Of a stretch of DNA of 64,000 nt, positions 27,307-36,342 are shown in pieces. A model generated the notes under the pieces. That model saw nothing but the letters and a program-made list of their open reading frames with translations. It made no database searches and was not told where the DNA came from. The position numbers and the translations under genes are program-made. The stretch lies in the NCBI GenBank assembly GCA_041690255.1, contig JAWLHU010000013.1, positions 124,001 through 188,000 of the forward strand, given 5' to 3'. The DNA is from JAWLHU01 sp041690255 (GTDB lineage Bacteria; Bacillota; Sulfobacillia; Symbiobacteriales; Symbiobacteriaceae). Position 1 is the stretch's first letter, and each line of letters begins with the position of its first letter.

Positions 27307-30300
27307 CTACACCTTCTGCACGTTTACCATGGTGTCGTAGAAGGAGGCACTGCCACCGATCGGGTCCGAGAGGCAGCCGTCACCGATCGCATCATCCACC
27401 CGCATGACAGCATTCGGGCAGATACCGGTGCCGCGCCGCTCATCGCCCTTGACCGTGACGCCATCCACCACCATGTCCTGAGCACCATAGGCCCAGTGGC
27501 CGTAGTGCCAGGAGACCGCCACGACGCCGGGGCGGACCCCCTGAAGCGCCTTGACCTTGCCGGCCACCGGCCGGAGATTCCCATTCTGAAGCTCCCAGAC
27601 GCCCTCGGGGTTGGTGGCCGAGACCAGCCGCACCTCGTCGCCGTCCTTAAGACCCAACCGCTTCACGTCCGCGGCGTTCATTACCACATGGTTCTCCGGC
27701 AGCAGGGCCACCTGGCTCCAGTAGTTGCCCGGCGTGCGGGACTGGCCGCCGAAGACCTCCTTGAAGGTGATCAGCTTGAACTCGTAGGCCTGGTCCAGGA
27801 TCTCCTCGCCCTTGGCGTTGCGGACCGGCTCATAGATCGGCAGACCGGAGAAGGGCTGCTGCGAGACCGGGTTGCGGGCCATGGCCACCGGCTCCACAAA
27901 GATGTTGAACTGGCCGCCGAACTGGTGGGCCACCTTCGCACCCTTGTACGCCTTGGGGAAGTCCTCGAACCGGCCGCCCCGGTTCAGCACGTAGACGACC
28001 TGGGGCCAGAAAGCGCCAACCGCCTTCTCCCACTTGGCGGGATCGTAGACCGTTGCCGGCAGGTGCGCCCGGGCCTTGGCAAAGGTCTCCATCTCGGTGG
28101 CGGAGGCAGCCGGGACCGCTTCGCCATCCTTGTCGCCCCATGCGGTGTTGGCCACCCGCTTCAGGTAGTAATCCTCGGGCCGGACGAGGTCCATGCCGGA
28201 GCCGAAGCCGCCCTTGCCATAGCCGGGCAGGCCGAGCTTCTCGGCGATCGCCAGCATGATCGCCTCCATGGAGATCGGCATCTCCTCACCGAAGACGGTG
28301 ACGATCTCCGGGATCGGGGCGACGATCGGCTGGCGGACCTTGGTCGCCTTGGACTGCACATCCGGGCTGGTATGGGGGAAGCCCCACCGCTCCCAAATGG
28401 AGACATCCGGGAAGAGGTAGTCGGCGTACATCGAAGTCTCGGCCACGGTCACATCGCAGGCGATGAAGAGCGGCAGCTTCTCCAGGTCACAGAGGGCCGC
28501 AATCGATGGATTGCCCGCCGGACCGGCCAGGACCGGGGTACCCATGTGGAGGAAGAGCGCCTTCAGCCCGTAGGGATAGGCCTGGGCCAGGGAGGGGATC
28601 ACCTCCTGGTAGACGTTGCTGGTGAAGGGGAACCAGAGCCGCTTGGCCGGGTAGCCCTCGGTCTTGAAGAGGCTGGTCGCCTCGTACTTGACACCCTCCC
28701 GGTTGATGGGGACACCGAAGGAGCCCACCTTCCCCGGATGCAGCGCGCCCATGTTGAAGGGCTGGCCCGCCTTGTCACCGATATCGTGCCAGTGGCTGCC
28801 GCCTACGGTATTGCCGCCGGTCCAGTCGGCGTTGCCGATCAGGACGTTGAGCAGCACGATCGCCTGGCCGTTGTAGTAGCCGTTGGTGTGCTGGACCGGG
28901 CCCCGGTAGAACTCGGCGCCGGCCATCTTGCCATAGTTGGTGAACTCGTGGGCGATCTCGGCCAGGGCCGCCTCCGTCACCCCCGCCTCCTCGGCCCACT
29001 GGGCCAGGGTCCGGGTCCGCACCTGCTCCAGCAGGAGCTGCAGGGCCGACTTGACGGCGATTCCGTTCACGGTGGCAGTCACGAAGAGCTCGCCTGCCAC
29101 GGCGTTCTTCGCGTCGGTCGACTCAAAGGCGACAGGCTTGCCGCCGACCATGGCCACGGGGCGCAGATCCTTGGGATCGCCGCCCTCCAGATCCTTGGCC
29201 TTCAGGATCTCCGTCGGCCGTCCACCCTCGATCTTGACCAGCCAGGTGGCGTTGGACCAGGTCGTCTCGCCACCGGCCAGGGCAGCAGCCTTGTTGGCGT
29301 TGGCCAGGTAGGCCGCATCGTAACGCGTCTCGTCCAGCATGTACCGGATCATGCCCATGGCGAAGGCGGCGTCGGTGCCCGGCTTGATCGGCACCCAGCG
29401 CCAGGCCTTGGCGCCGGTCTTGCTCAGCCGGGGGTCGACCACGGCGATCCGCAGGCGGCCGCTCTCCAGGCCATCGGTCACCTTCTCGGTCATGTTGGTC
29501 GGGCCGAAGTTCGCCTCGAAGGCGCCGGTGCCGAAGTAGAGGATGAACCGTGCGTTGACGGCGTCCGACTTCATGTGCGTCTTGCCGCCCGACCACTTAC
29601 CGCCCGTGTAGGTATGGGACACCTGCTGGTAGGCGATATGGTGGGACTGCTCGCAGATACAGGTGTGCTCGAACCAGTTGGCCGAGCCATAGGCGTCCTT
29701 GGACCAGCGCTTGGAGAACTCCTTACGCCCCTCCTCAATACGGCCGGCCATGAAACAGAACTGGTTGTTCGCCGCGCCGAGGTCCGGGTGGTCCGGATCG
29801 ATCAGCAGGTCGAGGTGGGCGGCGTGAACCCGCTTGAACTCGTCCACGGTCATCTCGCCCTTGGCCACCTTGGCGGCGTCGGTCGAGAGTGCCTTCATGG
29901 TGGCGGCGTCCTGGACCTTGCGGATCGCCTTCAGGCCCTCGACCTGGCGGCTCTCCTCACCGGCGACGCCCTTGAAGAGCAGGCCGCCCTCGACAACTTC
30001 CGCGATCGCCTGCTCGAAGGAGATCGTCTCCCACTGGTTCGAGCCACGGGGGCCGGTCCGCTTCAGCACCTTGCGCAGGCGGTAGGGGTCGTACAGGGTC
30101 TGAATGCCGGCCTGCCCCTTGGGGCAGAGCTTGCCATCTACCCGGGCGGCGCCTTCGATCGATGAGGCGTAGTCAAGGTGCGGCAGCATGTTCTGCGGGC
30201 CGTAGGGGTTGCCGTCGATCTTCACCAGGGTGCCGTCATAGACCTTGCCCTTGATCGAGCATGCGTTGTGGCACTGGAGGCAGACCGAGTAGATCACGTG

Positions 30301-30471
30301 CTCCGGTTGGCCGAGCACGTAGTCCGCTCCGACCTCCGCCGTACCGGCTTCCGCCCGGCTCATGAGGGAGAGCGCGGCGGGCACCTGTGAGGCCAGCAGG
30401 GTGGTGCCGCCCAGGAATGCCGAGGTCTTGAGGAACTCGCGGCGTGAAGGGTTCTTTACCTGATCAGCCAT
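27307..30471 (-). CDS. ttrA: Tetrathionate-reductase-like molybdopterin catalytic subunit (TtrA-like)
   Basis: A 1054-residue molybdopterin oxidoreductase exported by the Tat pathway: the twin-arginine motif SRREFLK is followed by a hydrophobic stretch. The [4Fe-4S] ligands are C64, C67, C71 and C116. A CICEQSHH segment may supply the Mo ligand Cys. Length, the B-C-A gene order and the adjacent PhnD-like sensor with a two-component system all match ttrRS-ttrBCA. Polysulfide, thiosulfate or arsenate reductase relatives are alternatives, so the substrate is a family-plus-context call. The ATG at 30471 has AAAGGAGG eight bases upstream, inside the end of the membrane-subunit gene. Confidence 0.75.
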   Translation of the reverse strand: MADQVKNPSRREFLKTSAFLGGTTLLASQVPAALSLMSRAEAGTAEVGADYVLGQPEHVIYSVCLQCHNACSIKGKVYDGTLVKIDGNPYGPQNMLPHLDYASSIEGAARVDGKLCPKGQAGIQTLYDPYRLRKVLKRTGPRGSNQWETISFEQAIAEVVEGGLLFKGVAGEESRQVEGLKAIRKVQDAATMKALSTDAAKVAKGEMTVDEFKRVHAAHLDLLIDPDHPDLGAANNQFCFMAGRIEEGRKEFSKRWSKDAYGSANWFEHTCICEQSHHIAYQQVSHTYTGGKWSGGKTHMKSDAVNARFILYFGTGAFEANFGPTNMTEKVTDGLESGRLRIAVVDPRLSKTGAKAWRWVPIKPGTDAAFAMGMIRYMLDETRYDAAYLANANKAAALAGGETTWSNATWLVKIEGGRPTEILKAKDLEGGDPKDLRPVAMVGGKPVAFESTDAKNAVAGELFVTATVNGIAVKSALQLLLEQVRTRTLAQWAEEAGVTEAALAEIAHEFTNYGKMAGAEFYRGPVQHTNGYYNGQAIVLLNVLIGNADWTGGNTVGGSHWHDIGDKAGQPFNMGALHPGKVGSFGVPINREGVKYEATSLFKTEGYPAKRLWFPFTSNVYQEVIPSLAQAYPYGLKALFLHMGTPVLAGPAGNPSIAALCDLEKLPLFIACDVTVAETSMYADYLFPDVSIWERWGFPHTSPDVQSKATKVRQPIVAPIPEIVTVFGEEMPISMEAIMLAIAEKLGLPGYGKGGFGSGMDLVRPEDYYLKRVANTAWGDKDGEAVPAASATEMETFAKARAHLPATVYDPAKWEKAVGAFWPQVVYVLNRGGRFEDFPKAYKGAKVAHQFGGQFNIFVEPVAMARNPVSQQPFSGLPIYEPVRNAKGEEILDQAYEFKLITFKEVFGGQSRTPGNYWSQVALLPENHVVMNAADVKRLGLKDGDEVRLVSATNPEGVWELQNGNLRPVAGKVKALQGVRPGVVAVSWHYGHWAYGAQDMVVDGVTVKGDERRGTGICPNAVMRVDDAIGDGCLSDPIGGSASFYDTMVNVQKV

Positions 30472-30474
30472 GAC

Positions 30475-31593
30475 CTATGCCTCCTTTCCCTTGGCAAGTC
30501 CGGTGGAACGCTGGAACCACCGGTACCCAAGGTCGAAAACCAGGAACGCAAGGCTGACAGCGAAGAGCGCGACCAGCCATTCCATCAGGGTCGGGGCGTA
30601 GCTGTAGCGCAGGCCGGGCTCGATATAGGCGGTCTGAAGACCGTCAAGCTGCGGCACGGCCAGGCCGGGGACGACGATGTTCAGGCGGACGCTGAGGTAG
30701 CTGCCGACCACAAGCAGGCCGGAGAGGAGCAGCGAGCTCCGCTTCTGCGGCGCCACCGCCAGCAGGACAAGGGGAATCAGGGAGCCGGCGACCAGGTGGA
30801 CACCCCAGAAGACCCAGGCGTACGGGCCGAAGAGGACCAGGCGGGTCGCCTCCACGACGGCCACGTCACCGCTGTACATGCCAACGCTGAACTCCGCCCA
30901 CTCCAGGATCAGGTCGATCACGAGCAGGACCAGGGTCGCCCGGCCCAGCAGGAGGGTAGAGGCTTCCACCTTGGCCGACTCCAGGCTGGAGATCAGGGTG
31001 AGCAGGGCAGTGCCGGTCAGCAGGCCGCCCACGATCACCAGGACCGGGAGGAAGCCGGAGTGCCAGTAGACCCGGGAGCCGGCCGCAGCGTAGAGGGCGC
31101 CGCCGGCGCCTGCCATGACGACGGCGACAGGCAGCCCGACCCAGGCGTACTTCCGAACCGACGCACCACTGCGCAGCGCCAACAACTGGAGCACCAGCAG
31201 GACGGCGAAGATGGCATAGAGCCAGACCAGCAGGGCCATGACCGACGTGGTGTTGGGCCGGCCAAAGACCTCCCAGGCCCGGAAGAGGTGGCCCAGATCG
31301 AGCCCGATCGAGATCAGACCGCCGACCAGAGCGGCCAGCGAGGCCCAGAGGGCCGGCTTGACCATCGGCTCCAGGCTCTTCACGCCAAAGAGGACCGGCA
31401 GGCTGCTGATGATATAGAGCCCGGCGGCCATGCTGCTGAGCATGCTGTAAAGAGCGACCCAGAGCCCCCAGGGGATCGAGCTGCCATAACCGGTCCCGGC
31501 GTGGCCACCGGTGAACCGGAGATAGAGTCCGTAGAGCCCGGCCGCGAAGGCGACCACCCAGATTGCGGTCCAAAGGGTACGATTCCGCGTCAC
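30475..31593 (-). CDS. ttrC: NrfD/PsrC-type membrane quinol-oxidising subunit (TtrC-like)
   Basis: A 372-residue integral membrane protein with about nine to ten hydrophobic segments, of the NrfD/PsrC family. It would take electrons from the quinol pool and pass them through the TtrB-like clusters to the catalytic subunit. The GTG at 31593 was chosen because a full AAGGAGGTG site ends six bases before it; the GTG at 31602 lies inside that site. The stop is three bases upstream of the ttrA-like start. Confidence 0.8.
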   Translation of the reverse strand: MTRNRTLWTAIWVVAFAAGLYGLYLRFTGGHAGTGYGSSIPWGLWVALYSMLSSMAAGLYIISSLPVLFGVKSLEPMVKPALWASLAALVGGLISIGLDLGHLFRAWEVFGRPNTTSVMALLVWLYAIFAVLLVLQLLALRSGASVRKYAWVGLPVAVVMAGAGGALYAAAGSRVYWHSGFLPVLVIVGGLLTGTALLTLISSLESAKVEASTLLLGRATLVLLVIDLILEWAEFSVGMYSGDVAVVEATRLVLFGPYAWVFWGVHLVAGSLIPLVLLAVAPQKRSSLLLSGLLVVGSYLSVRLNIVVPGLAVPQLDGLQTAYIEPGLRYSYAPTLMEWLVALFAVSLAFLVFDLGYRWFQRSTGLAKGKEA

Positions 31594-31606
31594 GGTAACC
31601 ACCTCC

Positions 31607-32359
31607 TTACACCAGATAGACGACCATCGGCTTCGTGCCCTGCTCCTCCTTCAGGCGGGTCGCCCGATTGGAGCCGAGCAGTTCGTGGACCAGGCTCTCA
31701 GGATCATGCGCATCGCCGAAGTAGGTGGCGACGCCGGGGCAGGTGGTGACACAGGCCGGCAACATGCCCGCATCCAGGCGGTGCAGGCAGAACTGACACT
31801 TGCGGACGTTGCCCACCGGCGAGTCGCCCTCGGTCCGCACCCGGGCCGTGCCGTACTCGAAGCTGGGCGCCGTCTCGTAGGGCTGCTGCTCCACCGGGGT
31901 CCCTTCGGTGTAGAAGCTGCCATTGTCAAAGGACCGGGCGCCGTAGGGGCAGGCGGCGACGCAGTAACGACAGCCAATGCAGGCCTCGTAGTCGATCGCG
32001 ACGATCCCGTCGGGCCGCTTGAAGGTGGCCCCGACGGGGCAGACCTCGACACAGGAAGGCTCTTCACAATGCATACAGGGGCGGGGCACGAAGCGGCGGG
32101 TAACGTGCGGGTACTCGCCAATCTCCTCATCGATCACCGGACGGTAGACAACCCCGGGCGGCAAGCCGTTCTCGGACTTGCAGGCCACCGTGCAGGCCAT
32201 GCAACCGGAGCACTTGCGCAGGTCGACGACCATCGCCCAGCGACGCTCGCCCACCGGCTTCGCGAGGGCCCGGCGCAGGTCGGCCTGCATGCGCAGGACC
32301 AGGCTCTCCCGATCACCAGAGGCGACGGGCAGGTCCGGCAGCTCCTGCGGACTGTTCAT
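31607..32359 (-). CDS. ttrB: 4Fe-4S electron-transfer subunit (TtrB-like)
   Basis: A 250-residue polyferredoxin-like subunit of the DMSO-reductase-family B type. Four Cys groups are visible: CSGCMACTVAC, CMHCEEPSCVEVC, CIGCRYCVAAC and a last one beginning CQFCLHR with CVTTC. This is enough for four cubane clusters. No signal peptide is visible; it would be carried out with the Tat-exported subunit. The ATG at 32359 has AAGGGGGGA about nine bases upstream. It is the first gene of the reductase operon. Confidence 0.85.
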   Translation of the reverse strand: MNSPQELPDLPVASGDRESLVLRMQADLRRALAKPVGERRWAMVVDLRKCSGCMACTVACKSENGLPPGVVYRPVIDEEIGEYPHVTRRFVPRPCMHCEEPSCVEVCPVGATFKRPDGIVAIDYEACIGCRYCVAACPYGARSFDNGSFYTEGTPVEQQPYETAPSFEYGTARVRTEGDSPVGNVRKCQFCLHRLDAGMLPACVTTCPGVATYFGDAHDPESLVHELLGSNRATRLKEEQGTKPMVVYLV

Positions 32360-32426
32360 ACAGGAATCCCCCCTTCAGACTGAGTTGGAACCTCCCTTTC
32401 ATTATCGATGGATGGGGAAATCTTGA

Positions 32427-32480
32427 CTGTCCGTGTAAAGGGGGGATCTTCCGCACACCTGTCCGCAAATCCCCGGACAG
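32427..32480. promoter_or_regulatory. Three CGGACAG heptamers upstream of the ttrB-like gene
   Basis: CTGTCCG occurs at 32427-32433 and 32459-32465, and its complement CGGACAG at 32474-32480. The last two form an inverted repeat with an 8-base spacer. NarL-family regulators bind heptamers, and the NarL-type regulator gene ends 55 bases away, so these are candidate sites. The outer pair could instead form a weak hairpin after that gene. Confidence 0.4.
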
Positions 32481-32534
32481 ACGCGAACAGGGCCGGCTCC
32501 CCGAGGTGGAGAGTCGACCCTGTCTGAACGGCAC

Positions 32535-33176
32535 TCATTCTTCAATCAGATGATGGGCCAGGGCGTAACGGACCAGTTCGGACCGGGTCCGCAGGTTCAG
32601 CTTGTCCATGATCCGCTTGCGATAGGTCTCTACGGTGCGGACGCCGACCACGAGCTGCTCGGCGATCTGCTGATTCGTGTAGCCGAGCGCCAGCAGTTGC
32701 AGGACCTGCGTCTCCCGCTGGGAGAGGCCCCCGTCTCCCTCGGAGCTCGGGCGCTCCGACTCGGCCTGGAAGTAGCGGGTGGCCAGGGTGGGATAGACGT
32801 AGGTACCCCCCTCCGCCACAACCCGAATCGCCTTGAGCAGTTCCTCATCGGCGGCGGTCTTCAGCACATACCCCACCGCACCGGCCGCAAGGGCATGGCG
32901 CACATAGCCGGGGTCATCGTGCATGGTCAGGACCACCACCTTGACCCAGGGCAGCTCGGCGTGAATCCGGACCAGGGCGTCCAGTCCGCCGACGCCCGGC
33001 ATGGACAGGTCGAGCAGCACCAGGTCGGGCTTCAGCGTGCGGGCCTTCTCGATGGCCTCCAGACCGTTGGCAGCCTCACCGACAACGTCGAAGCTGCCCT
33101 GGGCGGCCAACATGTGCCGGAGGCCCGAGCGCAGAACCGTGTGATCATCCGCCAGCAGAATCCGAAGCGATGTCAA
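32535..33176 (-). CDS. ttrR: NarL/FixJ-type response regulator (TtrR-like)
   Basis: A 213-residue response regulator. The receiver begins RILLADDH with phospho-acceptor Asp56 (LVLLDLSMP) and a GYVLKT Lys. The LuxR-type helix-turn-helix at about 145-205 contains GYTNQQIAEQLVVGVRTVE. The start is the TTG at 33176, with GGGAGGGAG six bases upstream, inside the last 32 bases of the kinase gene. It is the probable activator of the reductase operon directly downstream; the name rests on context. Confidence 0.85.
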   Translation of the reverse strand: MTSLRILLADDHTVLRSGLRHMLAAQGSFDVVGEAANGLEAIEKARTLKPDLVLLDLSMPGVGGLDALVRIHAELPWVKVVVLTMHDDPGYVRHALAAGAVGYVLKTAADEELLKAIRVVAEGGTYVYPTLATRYFQAESERPSSEGDGGLSQRETQVLQLLALGYTNQQIAEQLVVGVRTVETYRKRIMDKLNLRTRSELVRYALAHHLIEE

Positions 33177-34602
33177 CCGCTCTCCCTCCCTCGCGCGGAA
33201 TGGGACAGGTCACAAAGATGCTGGTGCCGTTCCCCGGCGAGGACTCGATCTCGACCGTCCCGCCTATCAGCATCGCCCGCTCCTGCATGCCGTAGAGGCC
33301 GAGGCCCCTGCCGTCCGGGCTGACGTGGTCGATCACCTCGCCCGGCTCGAAGCCGATCCCATCATCCTCCACGATCAGGGAGACCGTCCCGGGCCGCAGG
33401 GAGAAGATCAGGCTGATATGCTTCGAGGCGGCATGCCGGGCGGAGTTGGTCAGGGCCTCCTGGGCGATTCGGTAGAGGCAGGTCTCCACCGGACCGGGCA
33501 CCCGCACGGTTGCATCGCCGAGGATCTGGAGGTCGACGAGGATCCCGTGCTGGTTGCTGTAGTCGCTGGCGTAGCGCCGGAGGGCTGCGGGCAGGCCCAG
33601 GTCGTCCAGGGCCTGGGGGCGGAGTTCCAGGGAGAGGTGGCGGAGGCCTTCCAGCGTCCCGTGGGCAAGCTGGCGGAGCTCCTCGGCCTGGGGGGCCGCC
33701 GCGGGGTGTTCCTGGATCAGCGACCGGAGGCCGACGATCATGCCGGTCAGTGCCTGACCCGCCTCATCGTGCAGCTCCCGCGAGATCCGGCGGCGCTCAT
33801 CCTCCTGTGCCGAGATCACCCGCTTGAGCAGATCCTGCCTCGCCTGCTCCTTGGCCCGCAACTCCGCCCGGCTTTCCCCGAGAGCGGAGACCATGTGGTT
33901 GAAGGATTCGCTCAGGCTGCCAAACTCATCGGGCGGCCCCGGCGGGACCTGCCGGCTCAGGTCACCGGCCGCTACGGCACGGGTCATGGCGATCAGGGGG
34001 CGGAGCGGGCGGGTCAGGAGTTCCGAGAGGAAGAGCGCCGCCATGACCGCCACCCCACCGGCGGCAATCAAGGTCTGAATCATGCCCGCCCAGAGGCCCC
34101 GGGCCGCCATTTGCAGGCGGTCCTCCGCGAGGCCGACCCGGACGAAGCCGAACTGGCCGCCTGGCAGGAGCACGGCTGCATCGTGCACCAGCCCTTCCTC
34201 GGTCTCCACCCGGGTCACCAGCGGGGGTTGCTCGAGGGCGGGCTGCTGGAGCCGCAGCAGATCGGTCGGGAAGCCGTTGCCAAAGGTGTGGCCTACCACC
34301 TGGCCGCGGCCATCGACCACGAAGATATAGCGCACGTCGGAGTCCCCGTCCCGGACCGAGGTGAGGAGTTGGTGCAGGCTGAAGGTGCTGTGTGTCAGGA
34401 CGGAGTCAAGGCTGCGGGCGGCCACGGCATTCGCCACCGCGATGGCGTGCTGCTCGAGTTCCGCCCGGGCGGCTGCGAGCAGGGCGCCCCGGGCCACGAC
34501 CACCGCACCGAGCCCCATGATCACCGTCACCCCGACGGCCACGCCCAGCACCTTATAGCGGATGCTCATCCGCTGGATCCAGGTCACGAACCGCCTGATC
34601 AC
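33145..34602 (-). CDS. ttrS: Membrane sensor histidine kinase (TtrS-like kinase half)
   Basis: A 485-residue HisKA_3 kinase. Membrane helix 1 spans about 19-40, followed by an extracytoplasmic region (about 45-168), membrane helix 2 (about 172-193), HAMP (to about 246), His278 in ISRELHDEAGQ, and a GHKL ATPase with EALTNSARHA and DDGIGFE. The GTG start at 34602 overlaps the stop of the PhnD-like lipoprotein gene by four bases. In enteric TtrS the PhnD-like sensor is part of the kinase; here it is encoded separately and this kinase has its own small extracytoplasmic domain. Confidence 0.82.
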   Translation of the reverse strand: MIRRFVTWIQRMSIRYKVLGVAVGVTVIMGLGAVVVARGALLAAARAELEQHAIAVANAVAARSLDSVLTHSTFSLHQLLTSVRDGDSDVRYIFVVDGRGQVVGHTFGNGFPTDLLRLQQPALEQPPLVTRVETEEGLVHDAAVLLPGGQFGFVRVGLAEDRLQMAARGLWAGMIQTLIAAGGVAVMAALFLSELLTRPLRPLIAMTRAVAAGDLSRQVPPGPPDEFGSLSESFNHMVSALGESRAELRAKEQARQDLLKRVISAQEDERRRISRELHDEAGQALTGMIVGLRSLIQEHPAAAPQAEELRQLAHGTLEGLRHLSLELRPQALDDLGLPAALRRYASDYSNQHGILVDLQILGDATVRVPGPVETCLYRIAQEALTNSARHAASKHISLIFSLRPGTVSLIVEDDGIGFEPGEVIDHVSPDGRGLGLYGMQERAMLIGGTVEIESSPGNGTSIFVTCPIPREGGRAVDIASDSAGG

Positions 34603-35519
34603 GGCGCCTCACCCACCTCTTGGACGAGGGCGCGGACCGGGTCGTAGGCGGAGTCGGACAGGATGACCAGCCGGTCAGCGCCCAGTCCCTGTAGGATCTG
34701 TACACCCTTCGGGCTCTGGACGAGATCCAGCAGGGCCGTCTGCAAGCGACCGTGCAGTTCGTCGGAGACATGGGGAGCAACGACAAAGGGCGGACTGCCA
34801 AACTCATCCGACTGCTGAACGACGGTGAGCAGTCCCGCATGGTCAGGGTCGCTGGCCACCCACTGATCATAGATCAGGCTGTCCACGGCGGCGGCATCGA
34901 CCACGCCATCCACCACGGCCAGGATGCTGTTGTCGTGGCTGTAGGTGTAGACGCTTGAGGCGAAGAAGGCATCGGCCGTGGTCTTGCGCTGGCGGAGCAG
35001 CGACATGGGGTAGAGACGGCCCGAGGTCGACAGCGGGTCGGTGAAGGCGAAGCGCCGACCTCGCAGGTCATCGAACGACTCGATCCCACTCTCGCTCTTC
35101 GCGATGATCAGCGCCCGGTAGGTCGCCTGGCCCTCTACCTCCGGCGAGGCCAGAAGCTCCAGACCGAACTCCTGGTTCCCCATGACATAGACATTCGTGC
35201 AGACCGCTGCGAAGTCTACGGTGCCTGAGCGCAGCAGGTCATAGGTCTCGGCGTAGGTCCGGCGCTGCACCAGCTCCACGGGCTGGCCCAGCTCCTCCTC
35301 CAGGTAACGCCCCAGTTCCATATAGACCCGTACCGCTTTCTCGGGAGCGATCATGGAGGCCACGGCCATGCGGAGCCGGTCCGAGTCGTCGGGCTCGACC
35401 GCCTGGCTGGACGGGAGAGGCTCCAGGGCGTGAAGCCGGACCTGTTCCGGCGGGGGGCTTCCGGCGGCGCAGCCCGCCAGCAGGAGTGCCAGGAGGAGAT
35501 AGGGTATAGAGCGTCTCAC
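34599..35519 (-). CDS. PhnD-like substrate-binding lipoprotein, probable sensor partner of the kinase
   Basis: A 306-residue exported lipoprotein. The signal peptide ends in the lipobox LLAGC. The body is a PhnD/phosphonate-binding fold: LRMAVASMIAPEK, TYAETYDLLRSGTVDFAA, then FDDLRGRRFAFTDPLSTSG. No transporter permease or ATPase is nearby. It is instead coupled by a four-base overlap to a histidine kinase. Because TtrS sensors carry this same fold, a role as an extracytoplasmic tetrathionate (or related anion) receptor is inferred. The GTG at 35519 has AGGAGGTG six bases upstream. The longer frame to 35597 has no support. Confidence 0.82.
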   Translation of the reverse strand: MRRSIPYLLLALLLAGCAAGSPPPEQVRLHALEPLPSSQAVEPDDSDRLRMAVASMIAPEKAVRVYMELGRYLEEELGQPVELVQRRTYAETYDLLRSGTVDFAAVCTNVYVMGNQEFGLELLASPEVEGQATYRALIIAKSESGIESFDDLRGRRFAFTDPLSTSGRLYPMSLLRQRKTTADAFFASSVYTYSHDNSILAVVDGVVDAAAVDSLIYDQWVASDPDHAGLLTVVQQSDEFGSPPFVVAPHVSDELHGRLQTALLDLVQSPKGVQILQGLGADRLVILSDSAYDPVRALVQEVGEAP

Positions 35520-35709
35520 GGTCACCACCTCCTCTACAGGGTACGCCCTATCCATCGGTGAACGGAATGGATTCTTCGGGCAAATGCGGACGGGCACTTT
35601 TCACCTACTGCGGGGCGCTGAGCCCGCAGGCGGCCCCCGGGGCAACATAACGCGGCGAGCGGCATAGGATGGGCAAGGAAGCAGGCATCCAACGGAGGAG
35701 CTGATTCAT

Positions 35710-36240
35710 GTGCTCATGCCCGGTCCGTGCCCACCCGGCACCTTTGCCTATGCCATCGCCCCGGGGGATACCTTCTACAGTCTGGCGGTACGATTCGGCA
35801 CCAGCGTGCCGGCACTGATCTCCGCGAACCCGACCGCCAACCCGAACGCCCTGCGGGTCGGTCAGAGGGTCTGCATCCCCCGGCAGATGGTCTATCCGCC
35901 ATGTCCAGAGGGTAACTACTATAGGGTGCGACCCGGCGATACCCTGTGGCGGATCGCCCGGTTCTACAACGTCTCCCTCGACGATCTGGTGGAGGCCAAC
36001 CCGGGCATCAACCCCAATGCCCTGGGGGTCGGTCAGGTGATCTGCATCCCCGTGGCTACACCTCCTGTCAGGCGCTGCCCCGAGGGCGCCGACATCTACG
36101 TGGTGCGGCCCGGGGACACGTTCTATGCGATCGCCCGCAGGCGGAACATCCCTGTGCAGTCGCTGGTCCGAGCCAATCCGTACGTCAACCCCAACGCCCT
36201 CCTGATCGGACAGCAGATCTGCGTGCCGGTGGGCGATTGA
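35710..36240 (+). CDS. Triple-LysM protein, spore-coat-like
   Basis: A 176-residue protein made of three LysM modules (about 11-57, 69-113 and 127-173). Each begins CPxG then PGDTFYSLA-like and ends VGQxICIP-like. Two Cys sit at equivalent places in each module. LysM binds N-acetylglucosamine polymers such as peptidoglycan. No signal peptide is seen, as in sporulation proteins deposited from the mother cell, so a spore-envelope role is possible. The GTG at 35710 has GGAGGAG nine bases upstream; the ATG at 35708 is out of frame and stops early, and an in-frame ATG at 35716 is an alternative. Confidence 0.85.
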   Translation: MLMPGPCPPGTFAYAIAPGDTFYSLAVRFGTSVPALISANPTANPNALRVGQRVCIPRQMVYPPCPEGNYYRVRPGDTLWRIARFYNVSLDDLVEANPGINPNALGVGQVICIPVATPPVRRCPEGADIYVVRPGDTFYAIARRRNIPVQSLVRANPYVNPNALLIGQQICVPVGD

Positions 36241-36301
36241 TCGATGGCCCGCTGCGGGGCGCCTGCACTGCATGAGTCAGGCTCTTGACGGTGATTAGGA
36301 A

Positions 36302-36342
36302 ATCAGCCGGAAGCGCCAGAAGATCTGGCGCTTCCGGCTGAT
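36302..36342 (+). terminator. Long perfect hairpin after the LysM gene
   Basis: Perfect 19-bp stem (36302-36320 with 36324-36342) with a 3-base loop, 61 bases after the LysM stop. There is no T tract after it. Confidence 0.55.

Noticed and set aside
34599..35519. Phosphonate ABC transporter binding protein.
   Set aside because: The fold fits, but no permease or ATPase genes are present and the gene is translationally coupled to a histidine kinase beside a Ttr-like operon, so a sensor role is preferred.
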